A stretch of DNA of 64,000 nt. Origin: Rhodophyticola sp. CCM32. Its GTDB lineage: Bacteria > Pseudomonadota > Alphaproteobacteria > Rhodobacterales > Rhodobacteraceae. Shown here piece after piece: positions 34,447-45,258 of this stretch. How positions within the stretch are numbered: the stretch's first letter is position 1; the number at the start of each line of letters is the position of its first letter. Made by a program: the position numbers and the translations under genes. The stretch lies in the NCBI RefSeq assembly GCF_004751985.1, contig NZ_CP038492.1, positions 248,001-312,000 of the forward strand. The letters run 5' to 3'. The notes beneath the pieces are model-generated. The model searched no databases. It had not been told where the DNA came from and saw only the letters and a list, made by a program, of their open reading frames with translations.

Positions 34447-34477
34447 TTTTGCCGCAGGTAGAAAACCTGCGGCAAAA
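34447..34477. repeat. Perfect 13-bp inverted repeat between the two paralogous secreted-protein genes
   Basis: TTTTGCCGCAGGT pairs perfectly with ACCTGCGGCAAAA around a 5-base loop. The T and A tracts are on the wrong sides for a normal terminator with a T-tail on the plus strand. It may end transcription in a bidirectional way or act as an mRNA stabiliser. Confidence 0.7.
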
Positions 34478-34521
34478 TCGTCCCTCGGGGCGTGTTTTTG
34501 TTCAAAATATGGATGGTAACT

Positions 34522-34983
34522 ATGAAACTTGTGTTCTCCGTGCTCCTCGCCTTTTTCAGTCTGACAGCGGCGGCGATCGCCTGCCCCAATTATTCCCAGA
34601 CCGGGGCAAGCTATAATTTCACCGGCGACCAGCTTTACTCCCCGCAGAGCTTCTCGGTGACCGCAGGCGGACAGAACAGCCTCGGAAACTGTGGCTTCAA
34701 CCATTCCGGCTATGTGATCTCGCAACCGGACTTCTCGTTTTATCTGAGCGGGATGCAGGGCTATCGGCTGGAGATCGAAGTCGCCTCCAACTGTGACACG
34801 GTTCTGCTGGTCAACTCGGCCAACACAACCTGGTTCTTCGATGACGATTCACGCGGAAACCTTGACCCGGTCATCAATATCCGCGGTGGTGAGCATCTGA
34901 ACGGTAAGGTCGATATCTGGGTCGGCACCTTCGATGGGGCCTATTGCAACGCCAGCCTTGAACTGGAAACCTGGAACAACTGA
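34522..34983 (+). CDS. Single-domain paralogue of the three-domain secreted protein
   Basis: 153 residues: a signal peptide (1-20, before CPNYS) and one copy of the same domain (TGDQLYSPQSF, FSFYLSGMQGYRLEIEV, CDTVLLVNSA, WFFDDDSRGNLDPV, HLNGKVDIWVGTFDG). The start ATG is chosen because the signal peptide begins there and because it matches the MKL start of the paralogue. It is probably a duplicate. A strong terminator follows. Confidence 0.8.
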   Translation: MKLVFSVLLAFFSLTAAAIACPNYSQTGASYNFTGDQLYSPQSFSVTAGGQNSLGNCGFNHSGYVISQPDFSFYLSGMQGYRLEIEVASNCDTVLLVNSANTTWFFDDDSRGNLDPVINIRGGEHLNGKVDIWVGTFDGAYCNASLELETWNN

Positions 34984-35016
34984 CCTTCCGGCAAGACAGC
35001 CTAGATGACTTCGCAG

Positions 35017-35047
35017 AACCCGCTGATAAGGCGGGTTTTGTTTTTTT
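35017..35047 (+). terminator. Rho-independent terminator after the secreted-protein pair
   Basis: The stem AACCCGC / GCGGGTT has a 7-base loop and is followed by TTTTGTTTTTTT. It lies 33 bases after the stop of the one-domain gene. Confidence 0.9.
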
Positions 35048-35165
35048 GTTGTTCTACGAATATGAGGACGCCTTGAGCCGGGCGGAACTGCTTTTGGATG
35101 GCCTACGGTTCCGCGTGCACATTTCTTCACGTATCTTGGTATCTACGAAACCGCCAGCAGGCCAC

Positions 35166-38100
35166 TCACCCCTGCAGTGACCTGACCCCCAACTCCCCTT
35201 CCCGGGCGGCTTTCATTGCCAGGGCGGCGGCATGGCTGGCGGCCAGCGTCGTGAAATAGGGGATCTTGTCGTATAGGGCCACGGCGCGCATGGAGCGGCT
35301 GTCTTCCACCGCTTGTGCGCCTTCGGTGGTGTTCATCACCAGCGCCACATGGCCGTCTTTCATGATGTCCACAATCGTGCGGCCGCCCTCATAGGCCTTG
35401 TTCACCACATCTGATGCGATCCCGTGGTCTGACAGGAAGCTGGCGGTGCCGCTTGTGGCGAGGATTGTGAGGCCCAGATCGGTGAGCGTCCGGGCGGCTT
35501 CGATCAGCTGGTCGGTTTTATCGGCGTCCTTGATCGACAGGAAAACCACACCGGCCTCGGGCAGAACGGTTCCGGCGCCCAGTTGCGCTTTCAGGAAGGC
35601 GCGGGGGAAGGTGCGGTCCCAGCCCATGACTTCGCCGGTGGAGCGCATCTCGGGGCCAAGCAGGGTATCGACACCGGGGAAGCGGGCAAACGGCATCACC
35701 GCCTCCTTGACCGAGAACCACTGGGTGCGGAAATCGGCCAGGGTCATCGGGTCGGCCTGGGGCAGGTCCACATCGTCGGGCACGGGTGTCTGGCGCGGGG
35801 TAAGCGGGAAGGCCGAAAGCGGCTCTCCGGCCATCAGGCGGGCGGCAATGGATGCAATCGCGCTGTCCGTGGCCTTGGCGACGAAGGGCACGGTGCGCGA
35901 GGCGCGGGGGTTGACCTCGATCAGGTAAATCTCCCCCTCTTTCACCGCGAACTGGATGTTCATCAGGCCGATGACATTCAGCGCTTTGGCCAGCGCCACG
36001 GTCTGGGTGGTGATCTGTGCGATGATGTCATCGGGCAGTGTATGGGGGGGCAGCGAACAGGCACTGTCACCGGAATGGACGCCCGCCTCTTCGATATGCT
36101 GCATGATCCCGGCGACATGGACATCTTCACCGTCAGAAAGCGCATCCACATCAACCTCGACCGCGCCGGAAAGGTAGCTGTCAAGCAGCACCGGGCTGTC
36201 ACCGGAGACCACAACGGCCTCGGCGATATAGCGATCAAGCTGCGCGGTATCGCGGACGATCTCCATCGCGCGGCCGCCCAGCACATAAGACGGGCGGATG
36301 ACCAGCGGGTAGCCAAGGGTCTCGGCGGCGGCTTTGGCCTCGGCATCACTGGTGGCGATGGCATTGGCGGGCTGTTTCAGGCCCAAACGCTGCACCAGTT
36401 GCTGGAATCGTTCCCGGTCTTCGGCCAGGTCGATGGCATCGGGCGTGGTGCCCAGGATCGGGATGCCCGCATCATGCAGCGCATTGGCGAGTTTCAGCGG
36501 TGTCTGGCCGCCGAATTGCACGATAACGCCGTGGAGCGTGCCATTTTCCTGCTCCACCCGCAGGATTTCCATCACATGCTCAAAGGTGAGAGGTTCGAAA
36601 TACAGCCGGTCGGACGTGTCGTAATCGGTGCTGACCGTCTCGGGGTTGCAGTTGATCATGATCGTCTCGAAACCCGCATCGGTCAGCGCATAGCAGGCGT
36701 GGCAGCAGCAGTAATCGAACTCGATCCCCTGGCCGATCCGGTTCGGGCCACCGCCCAGGATGACGATCTTTTTTGCAGCTGACGGGCGGGCCTCGCATTC
36801 CACCTCGCCCATGACCGGGGCCTCATAGGTGGAATACATATAGGGGGTTTGCGCCTCGAACTCGGCGGCGCAGGTGTCGATCCGTTTGAACACGGCGGTG
36901 ACGCCTTGGGCGATCCGGTCGGCGCGGATGAACACCTCGGCCCGGCCGGTGAGTTTTGCGAGGCGGGCATCGGTGAAGCCCATCATCTTGAGGCGCCGCA
37001 ACCCGGCCGCGTCCTCGGGCAGGCCGGTGTCGCGCAGCTGTTTCTCCACGTCGACAATCTCGCGGATCCGAGCCAGGAACCAGGGGTCGAAGCGTGTGAC
37101 TGCGTGGATGTCGTCATCCGTAAGGCCGTGGCGCATGGCCTGCGCGATGACGCGCAAGCGGTCGGGGGTTTGCTGGGAGAGGGCTTTGGTGATTGCAGCG
37201 CGGTTGTCCGACAACCAAGCGATATAGGCGTCTTTATGTTCCCAGGCCTCGTCGTAGCTCATGTATCTCGACGGGGTTGGGTTCGGTGTGAGACCCGCGA
37301 TCCCGATCTCGTCAAAGCCGCTGAGGCCGGTTTCCATCGACGCCAGCGCCTTCTGCACGCTTTCATGAAAGCTGCGCCCGATCGACATTGCCTCTCCCAC
37401 GGATTTCATCGCCGTGGTCAGATAGGGCTCGGAGCCCGGGAATTTCTCAAACGCGAAGCGGGGGATCTTGGTGACCACATAGTCGATGGTGGGCTCGAAA
37501 CTGGCGGGCGTGACCTTGGTGATGTCATTGTCCAGCTCGTCCAGCGTATAGCCCACCGCCAGTTTCGCGGCGATCTTGGCAATCGGGAACCCGGTGGCCT
37601 TGGAGGCCAGCGCGGAGGAGCGCGAGACCCGCGGGTTCATCTCGATCACCACCATCCGGCCATCTTCGGGGTTGATCGCCCATTGCACATTGGACCCGCC
37701 GGTTTCCACCCCGATCTCGCGCAGCACGGCAATCGAGCCATTGCGCATGATCTGGTATTCCTTGTCGGTCAGGGTCAACGCCGGGGCCACGGTGATGCTG
37801 TCGCCCGTATGCACGCCCATCGGGTCCACATTTTCGATGGCACAGACGATGATCGCGTTATCCGCCTTGTCGCGGACCACTTCCATCTCGAACTCTTTCC
37901 AGCCAAGCAGGCTTTCGTCGATCAGGATTTGAGAAACGGGCGAGGCATCAAGGCCGGATTTGCAGATCCGTTCATACTCATCGCGGTTATAGGCCACCCC
38001 GCCGCCGGTGCCGCCAAGGGTGAAGGCCGGGCGGATGATCGCAGGCAGGCCCACATGTTCCAGCGCCGCCATGCAGTCTGCCATCGTCTCGGCAATGGTG

Positions 38101-38537
38101 GCTTTGGGGTTTTCCAGCCCGATCCGGTCCATCGCCTCGCGGAACAGTTTGCGGTCTTCGGCCATCTCGATGGCGGGGCGTTTGGCGCCGATCATTTCCA
38201 CCCCGAACCTGTCCAGCACACCGGATTCTTCCAATGCAAGAGAGGTGTTGAGACCGGTCTGCCCGCCCATGGTGGGCAGAAGCGCGTCGGGGCGCTCCTT
38301 CTCGATGATCTTGGCGACGACTTCCGGCGTGATCGGTTCGATATAGGTGGCGTCGGCAAGCCCCGGGTCGGTCATGATCGTGGCCGGGTTCGAGTTGACA
38401 AGGATGACCCGATAGCCTTCCTCGCGCAGCGCCTTGCAGGCCTGGGCCCCGGAATAGTCGAATTCGCAGGCCTGGCCGATCACGATGGGGCCCGCGCCGA
38501 TGATCATGATCGAGCTGATATCGGTTCTTTTCGGCAT
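35166..38537 (-). CDS. carB: Carbamoyl-phosphate synthase large subunit
   Basis: 1123 residues, slightly longer than the 1073 of E. coli and usual for alphaproteobacteria. Two homologous halves each have a pre-ATP-grasp and an ATP-grasp domain ([19 protein letters not shown] at the N-terminus; [20 protein letters not shown] near residue 590; [12 protein letters not shown] and [11 protein letters not shown] loops). A C-terminal MGS-like allosteric domain covers about residues 970-1123. It makes carbamoyl phosphate for arginine and pyrimidine synthesis together with CarA, which is not in the window. It stands alone on the minus strand. Confidence 0.98.
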   Translation of the reverse strand: MPKRTDISSIMIIGAGPIVIGQACEFDYSGAQACKALREEGYRVILVNSNPATIMTDPGLADATYIEPITPEVVAKIIEKERPDALLPTMGGQTGLNTSLALEESGVLDRFGVEMIGAKRPAIEMAEDRKLFREAMDRIGLENPKATIAETMADCMAALEHVGLPAIIRPAFTLGGTGGGVAYNRDEYERICKSGLDASPVSQILIDESLLGWKEFEMEVVRDKADNAIIVCAIENVDPMGVHTGDSITVAPALTLTDKEYQIMRNGSIAVLREIGVETGGSNVQWAINPEDGRMVVIEMNPRVSRSSALASKATGFPIAKIAAKLAVGYTLDELDNDITKVTPASFEPTIDYVVTKIPRFAFEKFPGSEPYLTTAMKSVGEAMSIGRSFHESVQKALASMETGLSGFDEIGIAGLTPNPTPSRYMSYDEAWEHKDAYIAWLSDNRAAITKALSQQTPDRLRVIAQAMRHGLTDDDIHAVTRFDPWFLARIREIVDVEKQLRDTGLPEDAAGLRRLKMMGFTDARLAKLTGRAEVFIRADRIAQGVTAVFKRIDTCAAEFEAQTPYMYSTYEAPVMGEVECEARPSAAKKIVILGGGPNRIGQGIEFDYCCCHACYALTDAGFETIMINCNPETVSTDYDTSDRLYFEPLTFEHVMEILRVEQENGTLHGVIVQFGGQTPLKLANALHDAGIPILGTTPDAIDLAEDRERFQQLVQRLGLKQPANAIATSDAEAKAAAETLGYPLVIRPSYVLGGRAMEIVRDTAQLDRYIAEAVVVSGDSPVLLDSYLSGAVEVDVDALSDGEDVHVAGIMQHIEEAGVHSGDSACSLPPHTLPDDIIAQITTQTVALAKALNVIGLMNIQFAVKEGEIYLIEVNPRASRTVPFVAKATDSAIASIAARLMAGEPLSAFPLTPRQTPVPDDVDLPQADPMTLADFRTQWFSVKEAVMPFARFPGVDTLLGPEMRSTGEVMGWDRTFPRAFLKAQLGAGTVLPEAGVVFLSIKDADKTDQLIEAARTLTDLGLTILATSGTASFLSDHGIASDVVNKAYEGGRTIVDIMKDGHVALVMNTTEGAQAVEDSRSMRAVALYDKIPYFTTLAASHAAALAMKAAREGELGVRSLQG

Positions 38538-38689
38538 GAGGTCCCCCGGGCGGCCAAGCTGCGCAAATTGGCCGTGTTATAGACAGCGCGCAGGTCGGCG
38601 CAACCCCGGAACGGGTCTTTGGATCACCTGACAGGGATCAGGGGCCTCGTGCAACCCGACAGGGACGCGGAACAGGCGGGTCCGCGCGT

Positions 38690-39918
38690 CTATTCAGCGG
38701 CACGGATATGGCGGCTGACATCGGCAGAATAGAGATAATCGCGGGTCAGCGGCACTGCCTCCTGATGTTTGGCCAGTTGCAGTTGAAACACGCATTGGCG
38801 ATTGTGGCGGAAGGTCAGTTCCGAAGCTTTCAGATAATAGCGCCACATGCGGGTAAACCGCGTGTCAAAAAGGCTTTCGGCCTCCCCCTCGCGGGCTACG
38901 AACCGGTCATGCCAGTGGCGCAGGGTGTCTGCATAATGCAGCCGCCAGACCTCCAGATCCGTGGGGTAAAGCCCGGATTTCTCCATCGCTTTCGACATCT
39001 CGGAAAGCGCCGGGACATAGCCGCCGGGAAAGATATATTTGGTGATCCAGGGTGATGTGGCACCCGGGGGGAGGCCCGGCCAATGGTATGGATCAACGCC
39101 ACGCCATCGGGTTTGAGACGGGCATTCACATGGTTGAAATATTCCCGGTAATGAGGCACGCCCACATGTTCGAACATCCCCACCGAGACGATCCGGTCAA
39201 ACTGACCACTGACATGCCGGTAATCGCGGAGTTCATAGCGCACCCGGTCAGACAGGCCAGCCTCGGCCGCGCGCCTTGTGGCATAGCGGTGCTGCTCCTC
39301 CGACAGTGTCACGCCCAGAACCCGGACGCCGTATTCCTGAGCCAGCGTCAGGCCAAGCCCGCCCCAGCCGCAGCCGATCTCGAACACCTCCATATCCGGT
39401 TCCAGCAGAAGCTTGGCGGCGATATGGTGTTTCTTTGCGGCCTGCGCCTGTTCCAGCGACATATCCGGGCGGGCGAAATAGGCACAGGAATACTGCCGGT
39501 CCTCATCAAGGAACAGGTCGTAAAGCCGCGATGACAGATCATAGTGATGGGCCACGTTCCGATGGGCGCGCGGGGCCGGGTTCCATTGGTCGAACACCCG
39601 GCGGATGCGGCGGAAAGCAAGCGAGACACGCCGCCACCAGAGCCTGTCTGAGGTTTTGACATTGCGGGTGACAAGGGTCAGGAACCCGCCCAGATCATCC
39701 TGGGCGATGGTCATGTCGCCATTCATGTACGCCTCACCCAGTGTCATCTCGGTACTGAAAAAAAGGCGTCTCGGCAGATTTGCCTTATGCAGGGTGATGC
39801 GGATGGGCTCGGCATCGGATTGCCCGTATTGCCGTTCAGTGCCATCAGGGTAGGTGACGTGCAGCGCTCCGAGGGTGATAAACCCACCCAGCATATGATC
39901 CAATATATGATTCCACAT
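38690..39918 (-). CDS. Cyclopropane-fatty-acyl-phospholipid synthase family protein (frameshifted)
   Basis: Two frames together encode a full SAM-dependent fatty-acid-modifying enzyme of about 409 residues. The first has ANLPRRLFFSTEMTLGEAYMNGD and the SAM site VFEIGCGWGGLGLTLAQEYG. After IGRASP the frame is lost, and the rest (FPGGYVPALSEMSKAMEKSG region and RMWRYYLKASELTFRHNRQ) is found one frame over from 38998 down to 38690. The break is at six G at 39066-39071; seven would restore the gene. As given, it is a 340-residue protein with a wrong end, lacking the C-terminal catalytic helix region. Sequencing error, slippage or real loss cannot be told apart here. Confidence 0.85.
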
Positions 39919-40323
39919 CTTCTCGCCTCCCTCCTTCTTAAAAGGTCGATCCGAAGTTCCGAGACATCATATTCCGCCGGATTGGGGGGAAAAAGAAGAA
40001 AATTCCAGAAATGGCGAATTTGCGCCATCGGCCTGTTCGGCCGCGGCGCCCGGGCATTCGCCTGCGTCACGCCCCCGAAGCGGGAGCCCTCCTCAGGCGA
40101 AGATGTCTCCGACGGAAGTATTTATGAGATAAAGAAGAGGGGAATTAACCCTTTGGTGACCAGAATCGCGGAAGGATTTTCCTGCGGTACAGGCGGAAGC
40201 GCCGATGACCGTAGATGGAGAAGGCCCCCTGGTGAAGCCGATAGGATAACCAAGGGGGCTGGACCGTCATGAAGTATCTTCTTCATCTCAGAAATACTTC
40301 CGTCGGAGACACGTCCGTTTCGG
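39919..40323. other. Intergenic region between the nlpD-like gene and the cyclopropane synthase
   Basis: No gene is supported here. It is the leader region of the cyclopropane synthase plus a 206-bp sequence bounded by long inverted repeats (listed separately). Confidence 0.5.
40105..40310. repeat. Element with 33-bp inverted repeats
   Basis: The left arm (40105-40137, starting GTCTCCGACGGAAGTATTT) matches the reverse complement of the right arm (40278-40310) at 31 of 33 positions. The arms enclose 140 bases that include a second hairpin (GGCCCCCTGGT / ACCAAGGGGGCT). The right arm ends 14 bases beyond the stop codon of the nlpD-like gene. It may be a long-range terminator structure or a miniature repeated element; short CCGCCGGA..GTATTT-like sequences are common between genes in this bacterial group (from memory, unchecked). 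Confidence 0.75.
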
Positions 40324-41448
40324 TCAGTTGATGAACTCGCTCGGGTCCACGGCCTCGAACCCGCGTCGCACTTCGAAATGCAGGAAGGACGGATCACCCG
40401 AACCGACATCTGCAACGGTTTGTCCACGGGTGATTGTATCCCCACGGGCCACCCGGATATTCTGGATATTGGCATAGACCGTCAGCAGGTTGTTCGGATG
40501 CCGGATCACCAGAATCGGGATCTGATCAGTGTCGCGGGTGATGGCAGCGACCTCACCATCGGCGGCGGCCAGAACCGCGCTGCCCGTGCCCGCGCTGATA
40601 TCAATCCCTTCATTGCTGGCGGAAAATGGTCGGATGATCGCGCCGGAGACCGGGCGTTGCATTTGCGAGGTCGAGGCGGGCGCAGGCGTGGGGGCCGGTT
40701 CAGGGGCTGGCGCGGGTTGGGACGCGTCACTGAGATCGGGGGTGTCGGGCAGCGGCTCCGTTGCGATCGGGTCCGGCAAAGGCTCTGAGGCGGAGGGTGG
40801 CACCGGGGTAATGGATGCGCCCGGGGCATTGCCATCACTGACCGGACCGGCCTCTTCAAGCACCAGCGGGATGATCAGATACTGGCCTTCCCGCACGGAC
40901 AGATCCGGGCCAAGCCCGTTCCATTCCGCCAAGGCGCGGACCGAAACACCATAGAGCCGGGCCACGGAATAGGCGGTTTCGCCCCGTGTCACCCGGTGGC
41001 GCACGGGCTCTGTGCCCGGTTGCACGGCGACAGGTGCGGTGGGCGTATCGGCATCGGCGGCGTCAATCGCGGCGGAGGCGATGGAGGTGATGTCGGTGCC
41101 TGTACCCCCGCCCGGGCTGACCCGGCGTGGCAATGCAATGATTTCGTCAGCACGCAACGTATCTTCGGTCTCGCGGCCATTGAATATGGCCAGTTCCTGC
41201 GGGTCCAGGCCCAGACGGGTGGCGACGCTGCTGACCGTATCACCCCGGCGCGCCACGGCGACCTGATAGTTGGGATAGGTGATCAGCCCGTTTGCATCCG
41301 CTTCCGGTCGGGGAGCGGTTGCGCCATCGGCTGTCGTGTTCGAGATCGCGTTGCCGCGAAAATCGAAATCAAGACCGCCAGGGGCGCTGGCACAACCGGC
41401 CAGAAGTGGCAGACAGAGACCAAGCAGAAGATATCTGGACGCGGGCAT
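40324..41448 (-). CDS. nlpD: NlpD-like LysM/LytM-domain lipoprotein (amidase activator)
   Basis: 374 residues from the ATG at 41448, which has GAGGAA upstream. A lipobox (LLAGC) ends the signal peptide, two LysM domains follow at about residues 60-105 and 150-195 (YQVAVARRGDTVSSVATRLG; HRVTRGETAYSVARLYGV), then a Pro-rich linker and a C-terminal LytM/M23 domain. The metal ligands are replaced as in NlpD: NEGIDISA lacks the first His, YANIQ lacks the His of YAH, and LHFEVR replaces HxH. It is therefore an activator of cell-wall amidases rather than an enzyme. It follows surE and pcm as in the classic surE-pcm-nlpD order. Confidence 0.88.
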   Translation of the reverse strand: MPASRYLLLGLCLPLLAGCASAPGGLDFDFRGNAISNTTADGATAPRPEADANGLITYPNYQVAVARRGDTVSSVATRLGLDPQELAIFNGRETEDTLRADEIIALPRRVSPGGGTGTDITSIASAAIDAADADTPTAPVAVQPGTEPVRHRVTRGETAYSVARLYGVSVRALAEWNGLGPDLSVREGQYLIIPLVLEEAGPVSDGNAPGASITPVPPSASEPLPDPIATEPLPDTPDLSDASQPAPAPEPAPTPAPASTSQMQRPVSGAIIRPFSASNEGIDISAGTGSAVLAAADGEVAAITRDTDQIPILVIRHPNNLLTVYANIQNIRVARGDTITRGQTVADVGSGDPSFLHFEVRRGFEAVDPSEFIN

Positions 41449-41571
41449 TGCTCGGGTATTCCTCAAAGATCATTTCGCCTAGCGTGCGTCTGCCCCGTTT
41501 GTCGGGGTCTCGCACGTCATTGAACAGGGTTTTACACCAGAATGGCAGGTTAACGCCAGCCCTGCCGCGTC

Positions 41572-42213
41572 TCAATCCGGGGCCAAGCCTTCGATCAGAG
41601 GGACAAAGCGCACCGGCAAAAGCTCGTGATAATGCAGCCCGTCAGCCTCACGGGTGACCTTGATCAGGCTTTGCACCGCATCGGACTGGCCTACGGGCAC
41701 CACCATGATCCCGCCCTCTTTCAGTTGCGCCAGAAGCGGGCCGGGCGGGTCTTCGGCGGCGGCGGTGACCAGAATCCGGTCAAAAGGCGCCTGTTCCGGC
41801 ACCCCGAAACAGCCATCGCCGGTCATCACGGTGACATTGGTGATATCCTGTGCGGCCAGACGCCTTTCGGCTTCGCGGATCAGTGCGCGGTGGCGGTCGA
41901 TTGTATAGACCCGGCGGGCCAGATGGCTGAGCACGGCCGCCTGATAGCCGGAGCCGGTGCCGACCTCCAGCACCTTGTCGCGGGGCTGAACGTTCAGCGC
42001 CTGTGTCATCAGGCCCACGACCGAGGGTTGCGATATGGTCTGCCCGCAGGAAATCGGCAGAGGCATATCGTCATAGGCCCGATCCTCGAAATGCCCGCGC
42101 ACAAATTCCCCCCGGTCGACCTTTTCCATGGCGCCAAGCGTGCGCGGGTCTGTCACGCCCTTGGAGCGGAGAGAGAAGAGGAATTGCATCTTGCGCTCGG
42201 CATCGGCTGTCAT
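41572..42213 (-). CDS. pcm: Protein-L-isoaspartate O-methyltransferase
   Basis: 213 residues. The SAM-binding motif [16 protein letters not shown] is at about residue 80, preceded by the family's [17 protein letters not shown] region, and [14 protein letters not shown] follows. It repairs damaged aspartyl residues in aged proteins. The start is four bases after the surE stop, so it is co-translated with surE. Confidence 0.96.
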   Translation of the reverse strand: MTADAERKMQFLFSLRSKGVTDPRTLGAMEKVDRGEFVRGHFEDRAYDDMPLPISCGQTISQPSVVGLMTQALNVQPRDKVLEVGTGSGYQAAVLSHLARRVYTIDRHRALIREAERRLAAQDITNVTVMTGDGCFGVPEQAPFDRILVTAAAEDPPGPLLAQLKEGGIMVVPVGQSDAVQSLIKVTREADGLHYHELLPVRFVPLIEGLAPD

Positions 42214-42217
42214 CGGG

Positions 42218-43003
42218 TCATTCCAGGGCGGTTTTCAGGTCATCCAGCGCTTCATGGGCGGTGAGATCGGCGCGCAACGGGGTGATCGAGATATAGCCGT
42301 CAAGATTGGCATGGGCATCGGTGCCGGGTGCTGTCGGGATATGTTGCGGCCCGCCGGTGATCCACAGAAATCGGCGGCCATTGGGGGCTGTGTGGGGGGC
42401 CATGCCAAAGCCGGTTTCGGTGCGAAACCCCTGCGCGGTGACTTTCCGGCCCTTGACCTCGGCCGCGGCAACCGGCGGGAAATTCACATTATAGAATATC
42501 CGGTAATCGGCCTGGTCCCAATGACCCTGATCAACCAGCGCGCGGACAACCCCGGCGCCATGCTGGACAGCGGCCTCGAACGGGTCATCAAGATGGGCAT
42601 TGCCGGGCCCGAAATACTGCGACAGGGCAATCGCGGGCAGGCCCTGCAGGGCGGCCTCCATCGCGCCGCCGATGGTGCCGGAATACAGCACGTTTTCCGC
42701 AGCGTTATTGCCCTTGTTGACGCCGGAAAGGACGAGATCGGGTTTGGTCTCGCTCAGCACATCATAGAGGCCGGCAAGGACACAATCGGCGGGTGTGCCT
42801 TCGGCGGCAAAGCGGCGGGGGGCCAGTTCGGCGATCATCATCGGGTGGATATACGAAATACAATGCCCGACGCCGGATTGTTCAAAGGCCGGGGCCACGG
42901 TCCAGACCTCGCCCTCCGGGCCGGCAATTTCGGCGGCGATCGCTTCAAGGACTTTCAGGCCGGGGGCATTGATGCCGTCATCATTGGTGAGAAGAATGCG
43001 CAT
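42218..43003 (-). CDS. surE: 5'/3'-nucleotidase SurE
   Basis: 261 residues starting [15 protein letters not shown], the diagnostic N-terminus with the metal-binding Asp pair. [18 protein letters not shown] carries the other ligand (Asn/Ser), and the C-terminus ends with the [16 protein letters not shown] pattern. It dephosphorylates nucleoside monophosphates and helps stationary-phase survival. The upstream reading frame is open to 43183, but the MRILLTNDD start is certain from the family. It heads the surE-pcm-nlpD group. Confidence 0.97.
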   Translation of the reverse strand: MRILLTNDDGINAPGLKVLEAIAAEIAGPEGEVWTVAPAFEQSGVGHCISYIHPMMIAELAPRRFAAEGTPADCVLAGLYDVLSETKPDLVLSGVNKGNNAAENVLYSGTIGGAMEAALQGLPAIALSQYFGPGNAHLDDPFEAAVQHGAGVVRALVDQGHWDQADYRIFYNVNFPPVAAAEVKGRKVTAQGFRTETGFGMAPHTAPNGRRFLWITGGPQHIPTAPGTDAHANLDGYISITPLRADLTAHEALDDLKTALE

Positions 43004-43118
43004 GGGTGCCCCGATCCTGCGTTTTGTGTCTGGTTTTGCAATAGCTTTGCCAGAGGGGCGGGGGAAAGGCCAGATGGGTTGGGAATTCGGGAAGCCTCCC
43101 CGTTCGGGCGCAGAGGGA

Positions 43119-43880
43119 TCAGCCCTTGCGAAGCCCCCGGATAAAACCGAACCCGATTGCGGAAAACGCGGCGCAGATTCCAAATGCGAAGGGCAGGTTC
43201 AGGGGCGTGTGGCTGAAAACGGAAACCGCCACCCCGACCAGCGCCCAGTCAAGCGCCACCGCATACGTGACCGGCGGGCGCAGGCGCAGGATGGTCAGGC
43301 CAAGAACGCCTATAGCAATCAGCCCGATCCAGTTTGCCGCCCCGGCGCTGATCCCGGTCCAGCCCGCCAATGTGGTGGCCGCGGCCACGAAACTCGCCGC
43401 TGTCAGCCAGCCCGCATAGAGCCCGATGGGGGCTGCACAAAGCCATATGTCCGTCAGTGGCGCGCGGGCCATGGCGATCAGCGCCCCGCCCAGCATTACG
43501 AAGATCAGCAATGTGGCGATCAGCGGGTTCAGAAGTGCCACGCCGATCCAGCTTGCGCCCAGGGCCAGGCTGAGAAACAGCGGCCAGCGTGTTGCATCCC
43601 AGCCCGGGTCCACATCGCGTTTGATCAGGCCATAGATCGCCGAGATGATCAGCCAGAGATAGATCACCCCCCAGATCGCAAAGGCATATCCCGCCGGTTG
43701 CAGGGGCAGGGGCGGCGTGGGGTTGGGGAACTGATCGGGGGCGAACCCGGTGAAGGGCCGGGTCATCAGCGGTGCCGCGGCAAAGGCGAGTGCGGCACAG
43801 ACCAGCAGGATCGCCTTTAGCCTGGCGCCATCCTGCGGGTCATCGGGGTTTCCCGGATCAGACAAGTCTGCCCTCTGCAT
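43119..43880 (-). CDS. TspO/MBR-related tryptophan-rich membrane protein
   Basis: About 253 residues from the ATG at 43880 that overlaps the serS stop region by 22 bases; the start is not certain. Six to seven membrane segments are visible, with [21 protein letters not shown] early on, a pattern of the TspO/MBR superfamily (longer variant). Such proteins bind tetrapyrroles or act as sensors; the role here is unknown. It lies between serS and surE on the same strand. Confidence 0.7.
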   Translation of the reverse strand: MQRADLSDPGNPDDPQDGARLKAILLVCAALAFAAAPLMTRPFTGFAPDQFPNPTPPLPLQPAGYAFAIWGVIYLWLIISAIYGLIKRDVDPGWDATRWPLFLSLALGASWIGVALLNPLIATLLIFVMLGGALIAMARAPLTDIWLCAAPIGLYAGWLTAASFVAAATTLAGWTGISAGAANWIGLIAIGVLGLTILRLRPPVTYAVALDWALVGVAVSVFSHTPLNLPFAFGICAAFSAIGFGFIRGLRKG

Positions 43881-45150
43881 CAAGCCGGGTTTTGCCACCC
43901 AGATAGGGATGCAGCACATCAGGCAGACTGACGGACCCGTCCTCCTGCTGCCCGTTTTCCAGCACCGCGATCAGGCAGCGGCCCACGGCCAGACCGGAGC
44001 CGTTCAGCGTATGCACGAATTCCGGCTTGCCGCCGCCTGCGGGGCGGAACCGGGCATTCATCCGGCGCGCCTGAAAATCGCCGCAGGTGGAGCAGGAACT
44101 GATCTCCCGATAGGTATCCTGCCCCGGCAGCCAGACCTCGATGTCATGGGTACGCCGCGCGCCGAACCCCATATCGCCGGTGCACAGCACAACCGTGCGA
44201 TAGGGCAGGCCCAGCTTTTCCAATATGCCCTCGGCGCATCGGGTCATCCTCTCAAGCTCTGCATCGGAGCGGTCGGGATGGGTGATCGAGACCATTTCGA
44301 CCTTCTCGAACTGGTGCTGGCGCAACATGCCGGATGTATCACGCCCAGCGCTGCCCGCTTCCGACCGGAAACACAGGGAATGGGCGGTGTAGCGGCGCGG
44401 CAGATAGCTTTCCTCGATCATCACATCATTGACGATATTGGTCAGGCTGACCTCGGAGGTGGGGATCAGCCACCAGCCATTTGTGGTCTGATAGCTGTCT
44501 TCGCCGAATTTGGGCAATTGCCCGGTGCCATACATCATCTCGTCACGCACCAGCACCGGGGCGTTCACCTCGGTCAGGCCGTTTTCAAGCGTGTGGGTGT
44601 CCAGCATGAACTGGGCAAGCGCCCGGTGCAGGCGGGCCACCCCGCCATTCAGCAGCACAAACCGGCTGCCGGAAAGCTTGGCGGCCACCTCGAAATCCAT
44701 GCCGTCCCGGGTGGCGGCCAGATCAAAATGCTCTTTCGGCGCAAAGCTGAAATTGCGCGGGCTGCCATGGCGGCGGATTTCCACATTATCGTCTTCGCTA
44801 TCGCCATCGGGGATGCTGTCATAGGGCAGGTTGGGCAGGGCGGCCAGCATGTCGGTCAGGGCGGCATCCCCGGTTCTGGCCTCCTCCTCCAGCCGGGCGA
44901 TTTCGGCTTTCTTTTCCGCCATCAGCGCGCGCAGACGTTCAAACCCGGCCTCATCGCCGCTGGCCTTGGCGCGGCCCACATCCCTGGAGGCCGCATTGCG
45001 ATCAGCCTGTGCGGTCTCAGCGGCCAGAATGCAGGCGCGCCGCGCCTCATCAAGGGTCAGGATGGCGGCGGATTGCGGGGCCAGCCCCCGGCGGGCAAGG
45101 GCGGCGTCGAAAGCGGCGGGATTGTCGCGGATGGCGCGGATATCATGCAT
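43858..45150 (-). CDS. serS: Seryl-tRNA synthetase
   Basis: 430 residues starting [19 protein letters not shown]. An N-terminal antiparallel coiled coil (about residues 30-100) binds tRNA-Ser. The class II core has motif 2 ([27 protein letters not shown], visible as pieces) and motif 3 ([17 protein letters not shown]). It charges tRNA-Ser. The frame is open 32 codons further up, but no ribosome site is present there and the family start is here. Confidence 0.97.
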   Translation of the reverse strand: MHDIRAIRDNPAAFDAALARRGLAPQSAAILTLDEARRACILAAETAQADRNAASRDVGRAKASGDEAGFERLRALMAEKKAEIARLEEEARTGDAALTDMLAALPNLPYDSIPDGDSEDDNVEIRRHGSPRNFSFAPKEHFDLAATRDGMDFEVAAKLSGSRFVLLNGGVARLHRALAQFMLDTHTLENGLTEVNAPVLVRDEMMYGTGQLPKFGEDSYQTTNGWWLIPTSEVSLTNIVNDVMIEESYLPRRYTAHSLCFRSEAGSAGRDTSGMLRQHQFEKVEMVSITHPDRSDAELERMTRCAEGILEKLGLPYRTVVLCTGDMGFGARRTHDIEVWLPGQDTYREISSCSTCGDFQARRMNARFRPAGGGKPEFVHTLNGSGLAVGRCLIAVLENGQQEDGSVSLPDVLHPYLGGKTRLDAEGRLV

Positions 45151-45258
45151 GGGGGCCTCGGGGCTCGGGTTCTCAATGGCGGTGATATGCCTGATTGGCG
45201 GGCGAGGGGCCAGCCCCTCGCGCGCGCCGGGATATGTGTGAGGCAAGGAAAGGTCCGG

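Noticed and set aside
34447..34477. Classical Rho-independent terminator
   Set aside because: No T-run follows the stem on the plus strand; the T tract is on the 5' side.
35583..38582. Long plus-strand open frames opposite carB (399 and 577 codons)
   Set aside because: They are antisense shadows of the high-GC carB gene, with Gly/His/Arg-rich composition, no ribosome sites and no recognisable domains.
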